Shown here: piece by piece, positions 1-6,762 of the stretch | Position numbering within the stretch: the first letter of the stretch is position 1 | Layout: each line of letters begins with the position of its first letter | Assembly (NCBI GenBank): GCA_903917955.1 | Contig: CAIXCO010000138.1 | Location: 1-12,987 of the forward strand | Direction of reading: 5' to 3' | Origin: an uncultured Chlorobiaceae bacterium | GTDB taxonomy: Bacteria > Bacteroidota > Chlorobiia > Chlorobiales > Chlorobiaceae | DNA length: 12,987 nt | Notes under the pieces: generated by a model | The model's input: the letters and a program-made list of their open reading frames with translations, nothing else | The model's database searches: none | What the model was told of the DNA's origin: nothing | Position numbers and translations under genes: made by a program

Positions 1-444
1 GTCCGGTTTGAGAGCACCTACGCGGAGGGCGACAAGGTGATCCAGATGGTCAACAATTACGACAAGGAGGTTTTTAACGGTGATATCGGACGCATTACAC
101 TCGTTGACGAGGAGGAGAGCACGCTGCGGGTAGAGTATGACGGCCGGGAGGTGCTCTATGAGTCTGGCGAGCTTGATGAAATTGCCCTTGCCTACGCTAT
201 CACCATCCACAAGAGTCAGGGGTCAGAGTACCCGGCGGTGGTGATTCCGCTCTCCATGCAGCATTTTTCGCTTCTTGAACGAAACCTCATCTACACGGCT
301 GTGACACGGGCAAAAAAACTGGTGATGATCATCGGTGACCCACAGGCGCTTGCCATGGCTATCGGCAATAAACGCTCTTCGCAGCGCTTGACCGGTCTTG
401 CCGCTCTGCTTGCTGAAGAAACGGAAGGTCACCTGCCTCAGTAA
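1..444 (+). CDS. RecD2/TraA-type ATP-dependent DNA helicase, C-terminal part (5' end outside window)
   Basis: The frame is open from base 1, so only the last 147 residues of a superfamily 1B helicase are present. The segment GDKVIQMVNNYDKEVFNGD (residues 10-28) is typical of the SH3-like 2B region of RecD2 enzymes. LAYAITIHKSQGSEYP (63-78) matches the motif V region, and IYTAVTRAKK (97-106) is motif VI with its arginine finger. The Walker A and B motifs would lie upstream of the window. Family members unwind DNA 5'-3' using ATP and act in recombination and repair; those outside RecBCD usually work alone in the cytoplasm. The GTG at 37 is an internal valine codon, not a start. A short T-run follows the stop, but I find no convincing terminator stem. 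The domain call is firm; RecD2 rather than another RecD/TraA relative is likely. Confidence 0.9.
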   Translation, partial: VRFESTYAEGDKVIQMVNNYDKEVFNGDIGRITLVDEEESTLRVEYDGREVLYESGELDEIALAYAITIHKSQGSEYPAVVIPLSMQHFSLLERNLIYTAVTRAKKLVMIIGDPQALAMAIGNKRSSQRLTGLAALLAEETEGHLPQ

Positions 445-531
445 TCATCCGGCTTTTTTATTATATTGCGTGCCATTTGTTCCAACCAAGTGCAAGCTGT
501 CCGGTATTTCCGAAATCATTAGCGCTGTTTT

Positions 532-1890
532 ATGAAGATCGTGAAGACATTGAATCTGGTACGTCTTTGTATGTTCCAGATGGGTTTTGGCCTCATGCTC
601 GGCTTCATTCAGGATATCCTGAACCGGGTCATGATCAAGGAACTCCTGCTGCCTGCAACTATCGCTTTAGGGCTTATAAGTCTTAAGGAGCTTCTGGCCA
701 TTTTTGGCGTCAAGGTGTGGATCGGCAACATGTCGGACCGGTTCAGCATTTTTGGTTACCACAGGACTCCCTATATCCTTCTCGGGCTGTTGAGCTGCGT
801 TGTTGCTTTCGTGCTTTCACCAACGGCGGCCTATGAAGTGAAGGTAGGCGGTACTGCCTTTTCCGAGATGCTGCCTGCTTTGCTGACCGATGTCGGTTTG
901 TGGAAGCTCGCCCTTATTTTCCTTCTGTTCGGTTTCGGTTTGCAGGTCGCGACCACGGCCTATTACGCACTGATTGCCGATGTTGTGCCTGAAGAGCATA
1001 TTGGCAAGATAACCGGAGCGAGCTGGACCCTCATGGTTCTGACTGCTATCATTTCGAACTGGAACATGGGCAATTATCTGACGGTTTTTACTCCTGAACG
1101 GCTGACGCAGGTGGCTGAAATCGGCGGTCTCATCACACTCTGTTTTGGGCTTGTGGCCGTTCTTGGTGTAGAAAACCGCAATGCGGATGCCGCTCAGGGC
1201 AAGGGAAAGCACAGCATCAGCTTTGCCCAGTCGGTGCGCCTGCTCTCTTCATCTCCGAGAACGTTGCAGTTCGCCTTCTATATTTTTATCTCCATTTTTG
1301 CGCTCTTTGCCAACGAAGTTGTCATGGATCCTTTTGGTGCGGAAGTTTTCGGGATGAAGGTTTCAGAAACGACCAAACTGTTCAAGCCGATGATGGGCGG
1401 CACCCAGCTCATTTTCATGCTCGCTACAGGTTTTCTGCTTTCACGGATCGGCTTCAAGCGGGGTGCCTATTTCGGCAATACGTTCAGTGCTATCGGATTC
1501 GCCATCATCATTGTCGCAGGTTTTATGCGCGACCAGTCGCTGCTTCGCGTTGGTCTTGTTGTGACTGGTATGGGCCTCGGTGCAGCAAGTGTTTCGAACA
1601 TCTCGATGATGATGAACATGACTGCGGGTCGCAGCGGCATCTATATTGGCCTCTGGGGTACGGCGCAGAGCCTTGCCATCTTTATCGGCCATTCCGGAGC
1701 TGGCGTTATCCGCGATGTGATCTATACCCTCTCCGGCAACCACATGTTGGCCTATGCAGTCATCTTTGTTATTGAGATCCTTGCCTTTACGGCATCGAGC
1801 CTCTTGTTGCCCCATATTTCCAAGGAGGCTTTCGAGGCCGAGAGTGAAGCGAAAATGGCGGAATTCGCCGTTACAGCGAAGGCTGGCTGA
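532..1890 (+). CDS. PucC-like BCD-family MFS transporter (bacteriochlorophyll delivery)
   Basis: This 452-residue, very hydrophobic protein has about twelve predicted membrane segments. Its N-terminus (NLVRLCMFQMGFGLMLG, residues 8-24) followed by NRVMIKEL and by the loop MSDRFSIFGYHRTPYILLG (67-85) matches the PucC/LhaA branch of the major facilitator superfamily. The second loop is the MFS motif A equivalent. Known members help assemble light-harvesting antenna in phototrophs and are thought to handle (bacterio)chlorophyll in the membrane. The exact substrate in green bacteria is not settled. The start at 532 gives the family's usual N-terminus but has only a weak ribosome binding site. The radical SAM gene begins 9 bases after the stop, so the two are probably co-transcribed. 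Family assignment is strong; role is inferred from the family. Confidence 0.85.
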   Translation: MKIVKTLNLVRLCMFQMGFGLMLGFIQDILNRVMIKELLLPATIALGLISLKELLAIFGVKVWIGNMSDRFSIFGYHRTPYILLGLLSCVVAFVLSPTAAYEVKVGGTAFSEMLPALLTDVGLWKLALIFLLFGFGLQVATTAYYALIADVVPEEHIGKITGASWTLMVLTAIISNWNMGNYLTVFTPERLTQVAEIGGLITLCFGLVAVLGVENRNADAAQGKGKHSISFAQSVRLLSSSPRTLQFAFYIFISIFALFANEVVMDPFGAEVFGMKVSETTKLFKPMMGGTQLIFMLATGFLLSRIGFKRGAYFGNTFSAIGFAIIIVAGFMRDQSLLRVGLVVTGMGLGAASVSNISMMMNMTAGRSGIYIGLWGTAQSLAIFIGHSGAGVIRDVIYTLSGNHMLAYAVIFVIEILAFTASSLLLPHISKEAFEAESEAKMAEFAVTAKAG

Positions 1891-1899
1891 CGGTAAAAA

Positions 1900-2901
1900 A
1901 TGGAATCATCAACTATGAAATACGTTTTTGGGCCACTCTCATCCAAACGGCTTGGCCAGTCACTTGGTGTTGATTTGCTTCCGCCGAAAAGCTGCACCTG
2001 GAACTGTGTGTACTGCCAGTTAGGAAAGACTAAAAAGTTCGCTACCGAAAGGCAGGAGTTTTTCCCTCGGGAGGAGATTCTTGGCGAAATTCGCGAGGCT
2101 CTTGCAATCAACAAGGGGATCGACTGGATAACCTTTGTCGGCTCCGGTGAAACCCTGCTCTATCGAGGGATTGGCTGGCTGATAGCAGAGGTGAAAAAGC
2201 TCACCACAACTCCTGTTGCCGTGATCACCAATGGTTCACTGCTCTTTATGCCAGAGGTGCGTGAAGAGTTGCTTCAGGCCGATGCGGTGCTCCCGTCGCT
2301 CAATGCTGGTACGGAAGCTTTGCACGTGCAGATCGACCGTCCTGCCGAAGGGCTCACCTTCCGAAGGCATATTGAAGGGCTTGTGGCATTTCGCCATGAG
2401 TACAAAGGGCGGCTCTGGATTGAGGTGATGCTGCTTGGCGGTGTCAACGATTCCGATGAGGCGCTGCGCGATCTTGCCGCTGTTCTGAAAGAGATCAATC
2501 CTGATATGGTGCACATCGTGCTGCCTACCCGGCCTGCACCTGAGCAGGAGGTACATCTGCCCTCCCAAGAGCGCATTGAGCGGGCCATTGCAATTCTTTC
2601 AGAGGTTGCGACGGTTGTTCATCCACTCAAAGGCAATATGGATCTTCGCTGCGCTCCTGATATGCTTGAAGCGGTTACTGCCATTGTTTCCCGCCACCCG
2701 GTGCAGCAGCGGGAACTTCACAAAGCCATCAAGGAGTGCTTTCCAGGCGAGAGCGATAAGTCGGATGATACCATGCAGGGGATGCTTGCAACAGGCCGTT
2801 TCAAACTGGTCGAGCATGAAGGGGAGCCCTACTGGGTGATGGTGCAGGGCGATACAGTTTCGCTTGAACCAAGTGGCCTCAGCAGTGAGCCTCCCCTGTA
2901 G
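1900..2901 (+). CDS. Radical SAM protein (COG0731-like Fe-S oxidoreductase), function unknown
   Basis: The cluster-binding motif CTWNCVYC (Cys32, Cys36, Cys39; CX3CX2C) sits close to the N-terminus in a region beginning KYVFGPLSSKRLGQSLGVDL, the signature of a stand-alone radical SAM family common in anaerobes. GSGETLLYRG is the equivalent of the GGE motif that contacts S-adenosylmethionine. Residues 1 to about 230 form the radical SAM barrel. The last 60 or so residues (from about HPVQQRELHKAIKE) look like a small winged-helix-type domain. The substrate is unknown; family membership alone does not reveal it. An alternative start at 1915 (MKYVFGP) matches family N-termini as well as the one given, and neither has a strong ribosome binding site. 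It follows the PucC-like gene by 9 bases, and its last 23 bases overlap the end of the kinase gene on the other strand. Confidence 0.85.
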   Translation: MESSTMKYVFGPLSSKRLGQSLGVDLLPPKSCTWNCVYCQLGKTKKFATERQEFFPREEILGEIREALAINKGIDWITFVGSGETLLYRGIGWLIAEVKKLTTTPVAVITNGSLLFMPEVREELLQADAVLPSLNAGTEALHVQIDRPAEGLTFRRHIEGLVAFRHEYKGRLWIEVMLLGGVNDSDEALRDLAAVLKEINPDMVHIVLPTRPAPEQEVHLPSQERIERAIAILSEVATVVHPLKGNMDLRCAPDMLEAVTAIVSRHPVQQRELHKAIKECFPGESDKSDDTMQGMLATGRFKLVEHEGEPYWVMVQGDTVSLEPSGLSSEPPL

Positions 2902-4306
2902 GAAAGGCGAGTGAAAAGGTTGTTCCCCTGTTGGTTTCGCTGGTGACGCCTACCTTGATGTGTTGCAGATCGGCAAGTTTTTTGACGATCGAAAGTCCGA
3001 GGCCAAATCCTCCTGTGCCTGAGTTTCTTGATTCATCGACCCGGTAAAAGCGTTCAAAAATGGCATTCAGTTTCTCCGCTGGAATTCCGATGCCTTGATC
3101 GCTGACGGTACAGACAATCGCATTGGCGTTGCGTTGTACGGCTAAGGTTATTGAGGAGCCGGTTGGTGAGTATTTGATGGCATTGGAGAGAATATTTTCG
3201 AAGATCATCTCAAGCATGCCGGGGTCGGCGGCAATCCGGGCGTGTTCTTTTTGATCAATGGTGATCGAAATATCTTTTGCGCTGGCAGATGATTGCATCC
3301 GATCAACAATACTCTCAAGATGTTGTGACAGCTCTACCGTCTCAATATGTGGCTGCGTCTTGTTGCTCTCATGACGCGCAATCATGAGTAACTGGTCGAT
3401 CAGGCGTGCCATACGGTTTAACTCCTTCAGGCAGAATTGGATCCTCGTTTCATAGTGCTCTCTTTCGCGCGGCTTGCGAACCAGCACTTCAAGGGTGCCT
3501 TTGACGATGGCCAGCGGTGTTTTCAGCTCGTGCGAAGCGTTGGCGGTAAAGTGTTTTTCACGCTCAAAAGCATCCTGCATCCTGTCGAGCAGCGCATTGA
3601 AGGTTGCTGAGAGGCGATATAATTCGTCATGATGATAGGGCAGGGGAATGCGCTGATCGAGATGTGCCTGTGTCATTTTTTCAGCAGTGGCAATAACCTT
3701 TTCAATGGGGCGTATGCTCTTGCCAGCAATCAGGCGCGTCAGCATAAAAAGCGTTAGAATGATGACCGGAAATGAAAAGAAAAAAATATCGTGCAGGTCG
3801 CGCAAAACAATCATGGCATTTTTCAGGGGAACGGCAACAATAAGGTAGCCCTGGGTTACCCCCTTGTTATCGACAAGAGGTACCTGTGCCTGCCTTACCA
3901 TTGAACCACCGAAATTGCTGTTGAAGTAGGCGCTTCCGCTCTGTTTCGGATTAAACGCGAGGACGCACCATGAGAGACTGGATGATTTATTGATGACTTG
4001 TCCGGTACTGTCAACCAACTGGATAAATTCAGTGTCAACATTTACCGTTTTTTTCTTCATCGAATCATTGTCGTTGTCACCGTCACCGGCATCAATGTCG
4101 CGATTCTGAAAGCTCTCAAATCCTTTAAAGTTATGGGTTGATATATTTGCGTCCGAAAGGATTTCTGAAACCTCTTTTTTTATCTCTTCATCGAATTGCC
4201 TGTAGACAATGCGCTCAACGGTGAAGTAGATGGTCGCAAAAACAAGGGCAATTAAAAATGCTGTCGTGACGGTGTAATAGAACGCAATTCGGTTTCGCAA
4301 ACTCAT
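2879..4306 (-). CDS. HAMP-domain sensor histidine kinase of a two-component system
   Basis: With the start at 4306 the protein has 475 residues. Membrane helix 1 lies at about 9-30, an extracytoplasmic sensor region at about 31-172, helix 2 at about 174-193 and HAMP at about 194-245. The HisKA box is FTANASHELKTPLA, with phospho-acceptor His259. The HATPase_c domain shows the N-box (ENILSNAIKYS, near 370-380), G1 (DQGIGIP, 403-409) and G2 (GFGLGLS, 433-439). All catalytic motifs are intact. The sensor region has an acidic run, DIDAGDGDNDND (70-81). I chose ATG 4306 because AAGGAG (4321-4316) stands 9 bases upstream and the protein then begins MSLRNRIAFYY, typical of such kinases. ATG 4369, which overlaps the regulator's stop as ATGA, would add 21 residues. 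It is the last gene of the three-gene operon. The signal is unknown. Confidence 0.92.
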   Translation of the reverse strand: MSLRNRIAFYYTVTTAFLIALVFATIYFTVERIVYRQFDEEIKKEVSEILSDANISTHNFKGFESFQNRDIDAGDGDNDNDSMKKKTVNVDTEFIQLVDSTGQVINKSSSLSWCVLAFNPKQSGSAYFNSNFGGSMVRQAQVPLVDNKGVTQGYLIVAVPLKNAMIVLRDLHDIFFFSFPVIILTLFMLTRLIAGKSIRPIEKVIATAEKMTQAHLDQRIPLPYHHDELYRLSATFNALLDRMQDAFEREKHFTANASHELKTPLAIVKGTLEVLVRKPREREHYETRIQFCLKELNRMARLIDQLLMIARHESNKTQPHIETVELSQHLESIVDRMQSSASAKDISITIDQKEHARIAADPGMLEMIFENILSNAIKYSPTGSSITLAVQRNANAIVCTVSDQGIGIPAEKLNAIFERFYRVDESRNSGTGGFGLGLSIVKKLADLQHIKVGVTSETNRGTTFSLAFPTGEAHC

Positions 4307-4312
4307 GACCGA

Positions 4313-4334
4313 CCACTCCTTAAAGAAGGAGTGG
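4313..4334 (-). promoter_or_regulatory. Hairpin sequestering the ribosome binding site of the histidine kinase
   Basis: Bases 4313-4321 (CCACTCCTT) and 4326-4334 (AAGGAGTGG) form a perfect 9-bp inverted repeat with a 4-base loop. In the minus-strand mRNA the 3' arm contains AAGGAG, the best Shine-Dalgarno sequence in this operon, placed 9 bases before ATG 4306. In the folded state the site is fully paired. No U-run follows, so this is not an intrinsic terminator. It would limit kinase translation unless opened by a coupled ribosome, a helicase, a ligand or heat; which of these applies is not known. If translation begins at 4369 instead, the repeat lies inside the coding sequence. Confidence 0.6.
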
Positions 4335-4365
4335 CTCTGTCTGACAGAATTTTTGGCTTTCATAA

Positions 4366-5043
4366 TCATGAGATGCCTGGTTCACGGACGATGTATCCCA
4401 CCCCACGGATGGTTTGAATGATATTTCCACATCCTGCGGCTTCAAGTTTTCTGCGCAGAAAGGTGATGTAGACATCAATCACCGAGGTATCGGAATCAAA
4501 ATGGATATCCCAGACGTGCTCGATAATCCGGCTTCTGGTACATACCCGGTCTTTATTGCGTACAAGGTATTCAAGCAGGGCAAATTCCTTCGGTGTGAGA
4601 GTGATTTCATTTGAACCGCAGAATACCTGATGGGTTACCGGGTTGATGGTGAGGGTTCCGGCGCTTAACGAGTCGTCATTGCTCGTTTTATTTCGGAGCT
4701 GTACCCGGATTCGTGCAAGTAACTCCTCAAACTCAAAGGGTTTTTTGATGTAATCATTGGCTCCTGCATCAAGACCGAAGACCACATCTTCGAGGGTATC
4801 TTTGGCTGTCAGAAAGAGTATTGGAACCGTGCTGCCAGCTTTGCGTACCTGGCGGCAGACCTCAATACCACTCAGTGCAGGAATCATCCAGTCAACGATG
4901 AGCAGGTCATACTCGTTGATCAGAGCCATGTCAAGCCCGCTTTTGCCGTCGTAGGCAACGTCTACGGCAAAGTACTCTTCTTCAAGTCCATCGCGGAGGA
5001 ATCCGGCTATTCCCGGCTCATCTTCAATAATAAGAAGTCTCAT
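4366..5043 (-). CDS. OmpR/PhoB-family response regulator
   Basis: This 225-residue protein has a receiver domain (1 to about 118) and a winged-helix DNA-binding domain (about 125-220). The receiver shows the acidic pair Glu7/Asp8, phospho-acceptor Asp51 (in LLIVDWMIP), Thr79 (LFLTAKD) and Lys101 before Pro102 (YIKKPF). The effector domain has the usual TLTPKEFALLEYL, the recognition region DTSVIDVYITFLRRKL and the C-terminal hairpin TIRGVGYIV. The start at 5043 (MRLLIIEDEP) is the canonical regulator N-terminus. The frame stays open upstream into the DUF4405-like gene, but that extension does not look like receiver sequence. The start lies 22 bases after the DUF4405-like stop, and its leader is A-rich without a clear ribosome binding site. 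It is the presumed partner of the downstream kinase and the likely binder of the CTTAA repeats upstream of the operon. Confidence 0.95.
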   Translation of the reverse strand: MRLLIIEDEPGIAGFLRDGLEEEYFAVDVAYDGKSGLDMALINEYDLLIVDWMIPALSGIEVCRQVRKAGSTVPILFLTAKDTLEDVVFGLDAGANDYIKKPFEFEELLARIRVQLRNKTSNDDSLSAGTLTINPVTHQVFCGSNEITLTPKEFALLEYLVRNKDRVCTRSRIIEHVWDIHFDSDTSVIDVYITFLRRKLEAAGCGNIIQTIRGVGYIVREPGIS

Positions 5044-5065
5044 GTGCTGAATTTTTTTTGCAATA

Positions 5066-5614
5066 TTAGTCGTTGTCACCATCTTTTGTTTCAGAGCTCT
5101 TGCTCTGAGCCAACACTTCACCGAGAACCGCTTTTTCACTTTTCTGGTTGTTGCCGGCAATTTCCTGAATGGTCAATGAAGCACTCTTGACCATGATACC
5201 GCTTTTTTCGAGTTGTTCAATGAGGAGTTTCGGCGTGGTTTTTGTAACCAGCGCAACGGTTTCAAGCGATGATGATTCAAGGAGTTGTGTCGCAATTTTT
5301 CCGGTCTGCTTTTCTCCACCCTCTTTTCCATCGTTATCTTCACCGAAAATTGGTAAAAGAGAGGCTACGGTGATGATGAGTGCCGCAACAATGATTCCCA
5401 ATGCCGGCTTTTTTGAGAAATAGGTGGTGAACTGTTTCCAGTTTGAGCTGAGGTGAAGAAGAACTCCGGCAATAAGAAGCCAGCTCAGCCATTTGTGAAC
5501 AGGCTCTATGATGCCAAGTTCCAAATCAAAAAAAATCAAAAGACCGGTGACTGCAGAGATGGTAAATGCCCCCACTGCAAGAGGGGTTGCCCAGAATTTA
5601 ATCGTTTGTGCCAT
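5066..5614 (-). CDS. DUF4405-like membrane protein, first gene of the two-component operon
   Basis: This 182-residue protein has three probable membrane helices, at about 8-29, 42-58 and 72-90. Two histidines (His40 in EPVHKWLSW and His54 in VLLHLSSNW) lie about 14 residues apart in a cytochrome b561-like arrangement. That pattern is typical of DUF4405, where they are suspected heme ligands. After a charged linker (GEDNDGKEGG) comes a soluble domain of about 75 residues. It contains two LxxxA-type helices (SLETVALVT and TIQEIAGNN) that resemble the small helical repeat often attached to DUF4405 proteins. The tail ends in the acidic KDGDND. Being the first gene, close-packed with regulator and kinase, it is probably a sensory accessory or a target of the system. 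The family call is by pattern recognition and moderately sure; no enzymatic role is proposed. Confidence 0.75.
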   Translation of the reverse strand: MAQTIKFWATPLAVGAFTISAVTGLLIFFDLELGIIEPVHKWLSWLLIAGVLLHLSSNWKQFTTYFSKKPALGIIVAALIITVASLLPIFGEDNDGKEGGEKQTGKIATQLLESSSLETVALVTKTTPKLLIEQLEKSGIMVKSASLTIQEIAGNNQKSEKAVLGEVLAQSKSSETKDGDND

Positions 5615-5647
5615 GGTGTCGTTAATGATTTGTAAGTCGTTATCAGG

Positions 5648-5676
5648 TTGATTTTTTATTCTAACAGGCTTATAAT
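5648..5676 (+). promoter_or_regulatory. Strong sigma70-type promoter upstream of the PPK2 gene
   Basis: TTGATT (5648-5653) and a perfect TATAAT (5671-5676) are separated by 17 bases. Transcription would begin near 5683 and reach the PPK2 start at 5870 after a leader of about 187 bases. That leader holds only very short open frames. It overlaps the proposed minus-strand promoter, so firing in the two directions may be mutually exclusive. Confidence 0.5.
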
Positions 5677-5686
5677 GTAGCTTGGT
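5658..5686 (-). promoter_or_regulatory. Possible activator-dependent promoter of the DUF4405-regulator-kinase operon
   Basis: Read on the minus strand, TAGAAT (5663-5658) is a fair -10 box. Seventeen bases upstream, at 5686-5681, there is no recognisable -35 (accaag). The start site would be near 5651, leaving about 37 bases to the ATG at 5614. A good -10 with a poor -35 and CTTAA repeats immediately upstream is the layout expected for a promoter activated by an OmpR-family regulator. This is inference from arrangement only. Confidence 0.35.
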
Positions 5687-5690
5687 CTTT

Positions 5691-5728
5691 CTTAAAGGAG
5701 TATGAGAAGAAGCTTAATTTTTACTTAA
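5691..5728. promoter_or_regulatory. Candidate operator: three CTTAA half-sites on an 11-base period
   Basis: CTTAA occurs at 5691-5695, 5713-5717 and 5724-5728, so the starts are 22 and 11 bases apart and all three fall on one DNA face. OmpR-family regulators bind direct repeats with 11-base spacing. The pair at 5713/5724 closely resembles the PmrA/BasR box (YTTAA plus 5-6 bases plus YTTAA). It lies just upstream of the minus-strand promoter and downstream of the plus-strand one, so regulator binding could activate its own operon while blocking PPK2 transcription. Confidence 0.45.
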
Positions 5729-5869
5729 AATCAGGCAAGCCTCTTTTGTTGCCATTGTTGTGCGCCGGAAGATTATGAAAAAACTGCTTTTGAAATGAGT
5801 CGATATATGCGCAATTTCGTTGAATGGTGCGTGGCTATTGCTTGACATCACTCTTTTAACATTACATCC

Positions 5870-6748
5870 ATGCATTTTGATCATGATACTCTACGGATTC
5901 GGGAAGGCGAGCGCGTCAATCTCGACAAGTGTCCGACGCTTGTTGAGCCGGTTTACTGTTCAAAAAAAGAGTATAAAGAGCTGCTTGCCGATCATGTTGT
6001 GCAGTTGAGCAAACTGCAGCAGGTGCATTATGCTGATAACCGCTACGCATTGTTGCTGATTTTTCAGGCAATGGATGCGGCCGGTAAAGATGGCGTCATT
6101 CGTCATGTGATGTCGGGCGTGAACCCTCAGGGGTGCCAGGTCTTCAGTTTCAAGCATCCTTCTGCACAGGAGCTTGATCATGATTTTCTCTGGAGAAGCA
6201 ATCGTTCACTTCCGTCACGGGGCCATATTGGCATCTTCAACCGCTCCTATTATGAGGAGGTGCTTATTGTTCGTGTGCATCCTGAAATACTCGCAGTGCA
6301 GGGTATTCCGGATGAGCTGATCAATGGCGGAAAAGTTTGGGAACACCGATATCAGTCGATTGTCGATATGGAAAATCATCTCCATCGCAACGGGACAAGG
6401 ATTGTTAAGTTTTTTCTTCACCTGTCGAAAGAGGAGCAGCGAAAAAGGTTTCTCGATCGGATAGATGCTCCGGCAAAGAACTGGAAATTCAGTGTGGCTG
6501 ATGTTGAAGAGCGTAAGTACTGGACACAATATATGCGTGCTTATGAGGCATGTCTCGGTGCAACAAGCAGCAAACATGCGCCCTGGTACGTTGTTCCGGC
6601 TGATGACAAACAAAACGCCCGGTTGATTGTGTCACAAATCATTTTTCATACCCTCAGCTCTCTCGGTCTATCATATCCGAAAGCCTCTGTGCAGCGCCAT
6701 AAGGAGCTGGCTGATATCCGCAAGCGGTTGATGGAAGAGGGTGGCTGA
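5870..6748 (+). CDS. PPK2-family polyphosphate kinase (polyphosphate:nucleotide phosphotransferase)
   Basis: This 292-residue single-domain protein has Walker A FQAMDAAGKDG (65-75, Lys73) and Walker B with the following conserved arginine, IGIFNRSYYEEVLIVRV (120-136). The lid region FLDRIDAPAKNWKFS and APWYVVPADDK near the end also match PPK2. The enzyme uses inorganic polyphosphate to phosphorylate nucleotides in the cytoplasm. Overall layout and length best fit the class III type (known examples act on both AMP and ADP), but the class cannot be proved by eye. ATG 5870 aligns with family N-termini; no good ribosome binding site precedes it. A perfect TTGACA (5842-5847) lies too close to the start, and with too poor a -10, to be a convincing promoter. 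It is divergent from the two-component operon and convergent with hisF, with 10 bases between the coding regions. Confidence 0.93.
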   Translation: MHFDHDTLRIREGERVNLDKCPTLVEPVYCSKKEYKELLADHVVQLSKLQQVHYADNRYALLLIFQAMDAAGKDGVIRHVMSGVNPQGCQVFSFKHPSAQELDHDFLWRSNRSLPSRGHIGIFNRSYYEEVLIVRVHPEILAVQGIPDELINGGKVWEHRYQSIVDMENHLHRNGTRIVKFFLHLSKEEQRKRFLDRIDAPAKNWKFSVADVEERKYWTQYMRAYEACLGATSSKHAPWYVVPADDKQNARLIVSQIIFHTLSSLGLSYPKASVQRHKELADIRKRLMEEGG

Positions 6749-6762
6749 CAGCCTCTTGTCAG
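6745..6762. repeat. Small palindrome containing the stop codons of both convergent genes
   Basis: CTGACA (6745-6750) and TGTCAG (6757-6762) form a 6-bp inverted repeat with a 6-base loop. The PPK2 stop TGA (6746-6748) and the hisF stop TGA (6761-6759 on the minus strand) sit at mirror positions in the two arms. There is no T-run on either side, so at most it is a weak bidirectional stop or a 3' end stabiliser. Confidence 0.4.

Noticed and set aside
445..470. T-run after the helicase stop as an intrinsic terminator
   Set aside because: Only a 3-bp stem can be drawn before the six Ts.
817..2114. Long minus-strand open frames under the PucC-like and radical SAM genes
   Set aside because: They lie opposite well-supported genes and show no recognisable domain; they are shadows of codon bias.
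5044..5160. Extended response regulator frame starting at 5160 (39 extra codons)
   Set aside because: The extra part lies in another frame of the DUF4405-like gene and does not resemble a receiver domain; MRLLIIEDEP at 5043 is the standard start.
5702..5725. Eight-codon frame (MRRSLIFT) after AAAGGAG in the PPK2 leader, and a similar MKKLLLK frame near 5775
   Set aside because: The spacing to the first ATG is 1 base, and neither contains a pattern of regulatory codons, so a leader-peptide role is not supported.
5842..5870. Perfect TTGACA (5842-5847) just before the PPK2 start
   Set aside because: The best -10 partner (TACATC, 15-base spacer) is poor and would place the start site inside the gene.
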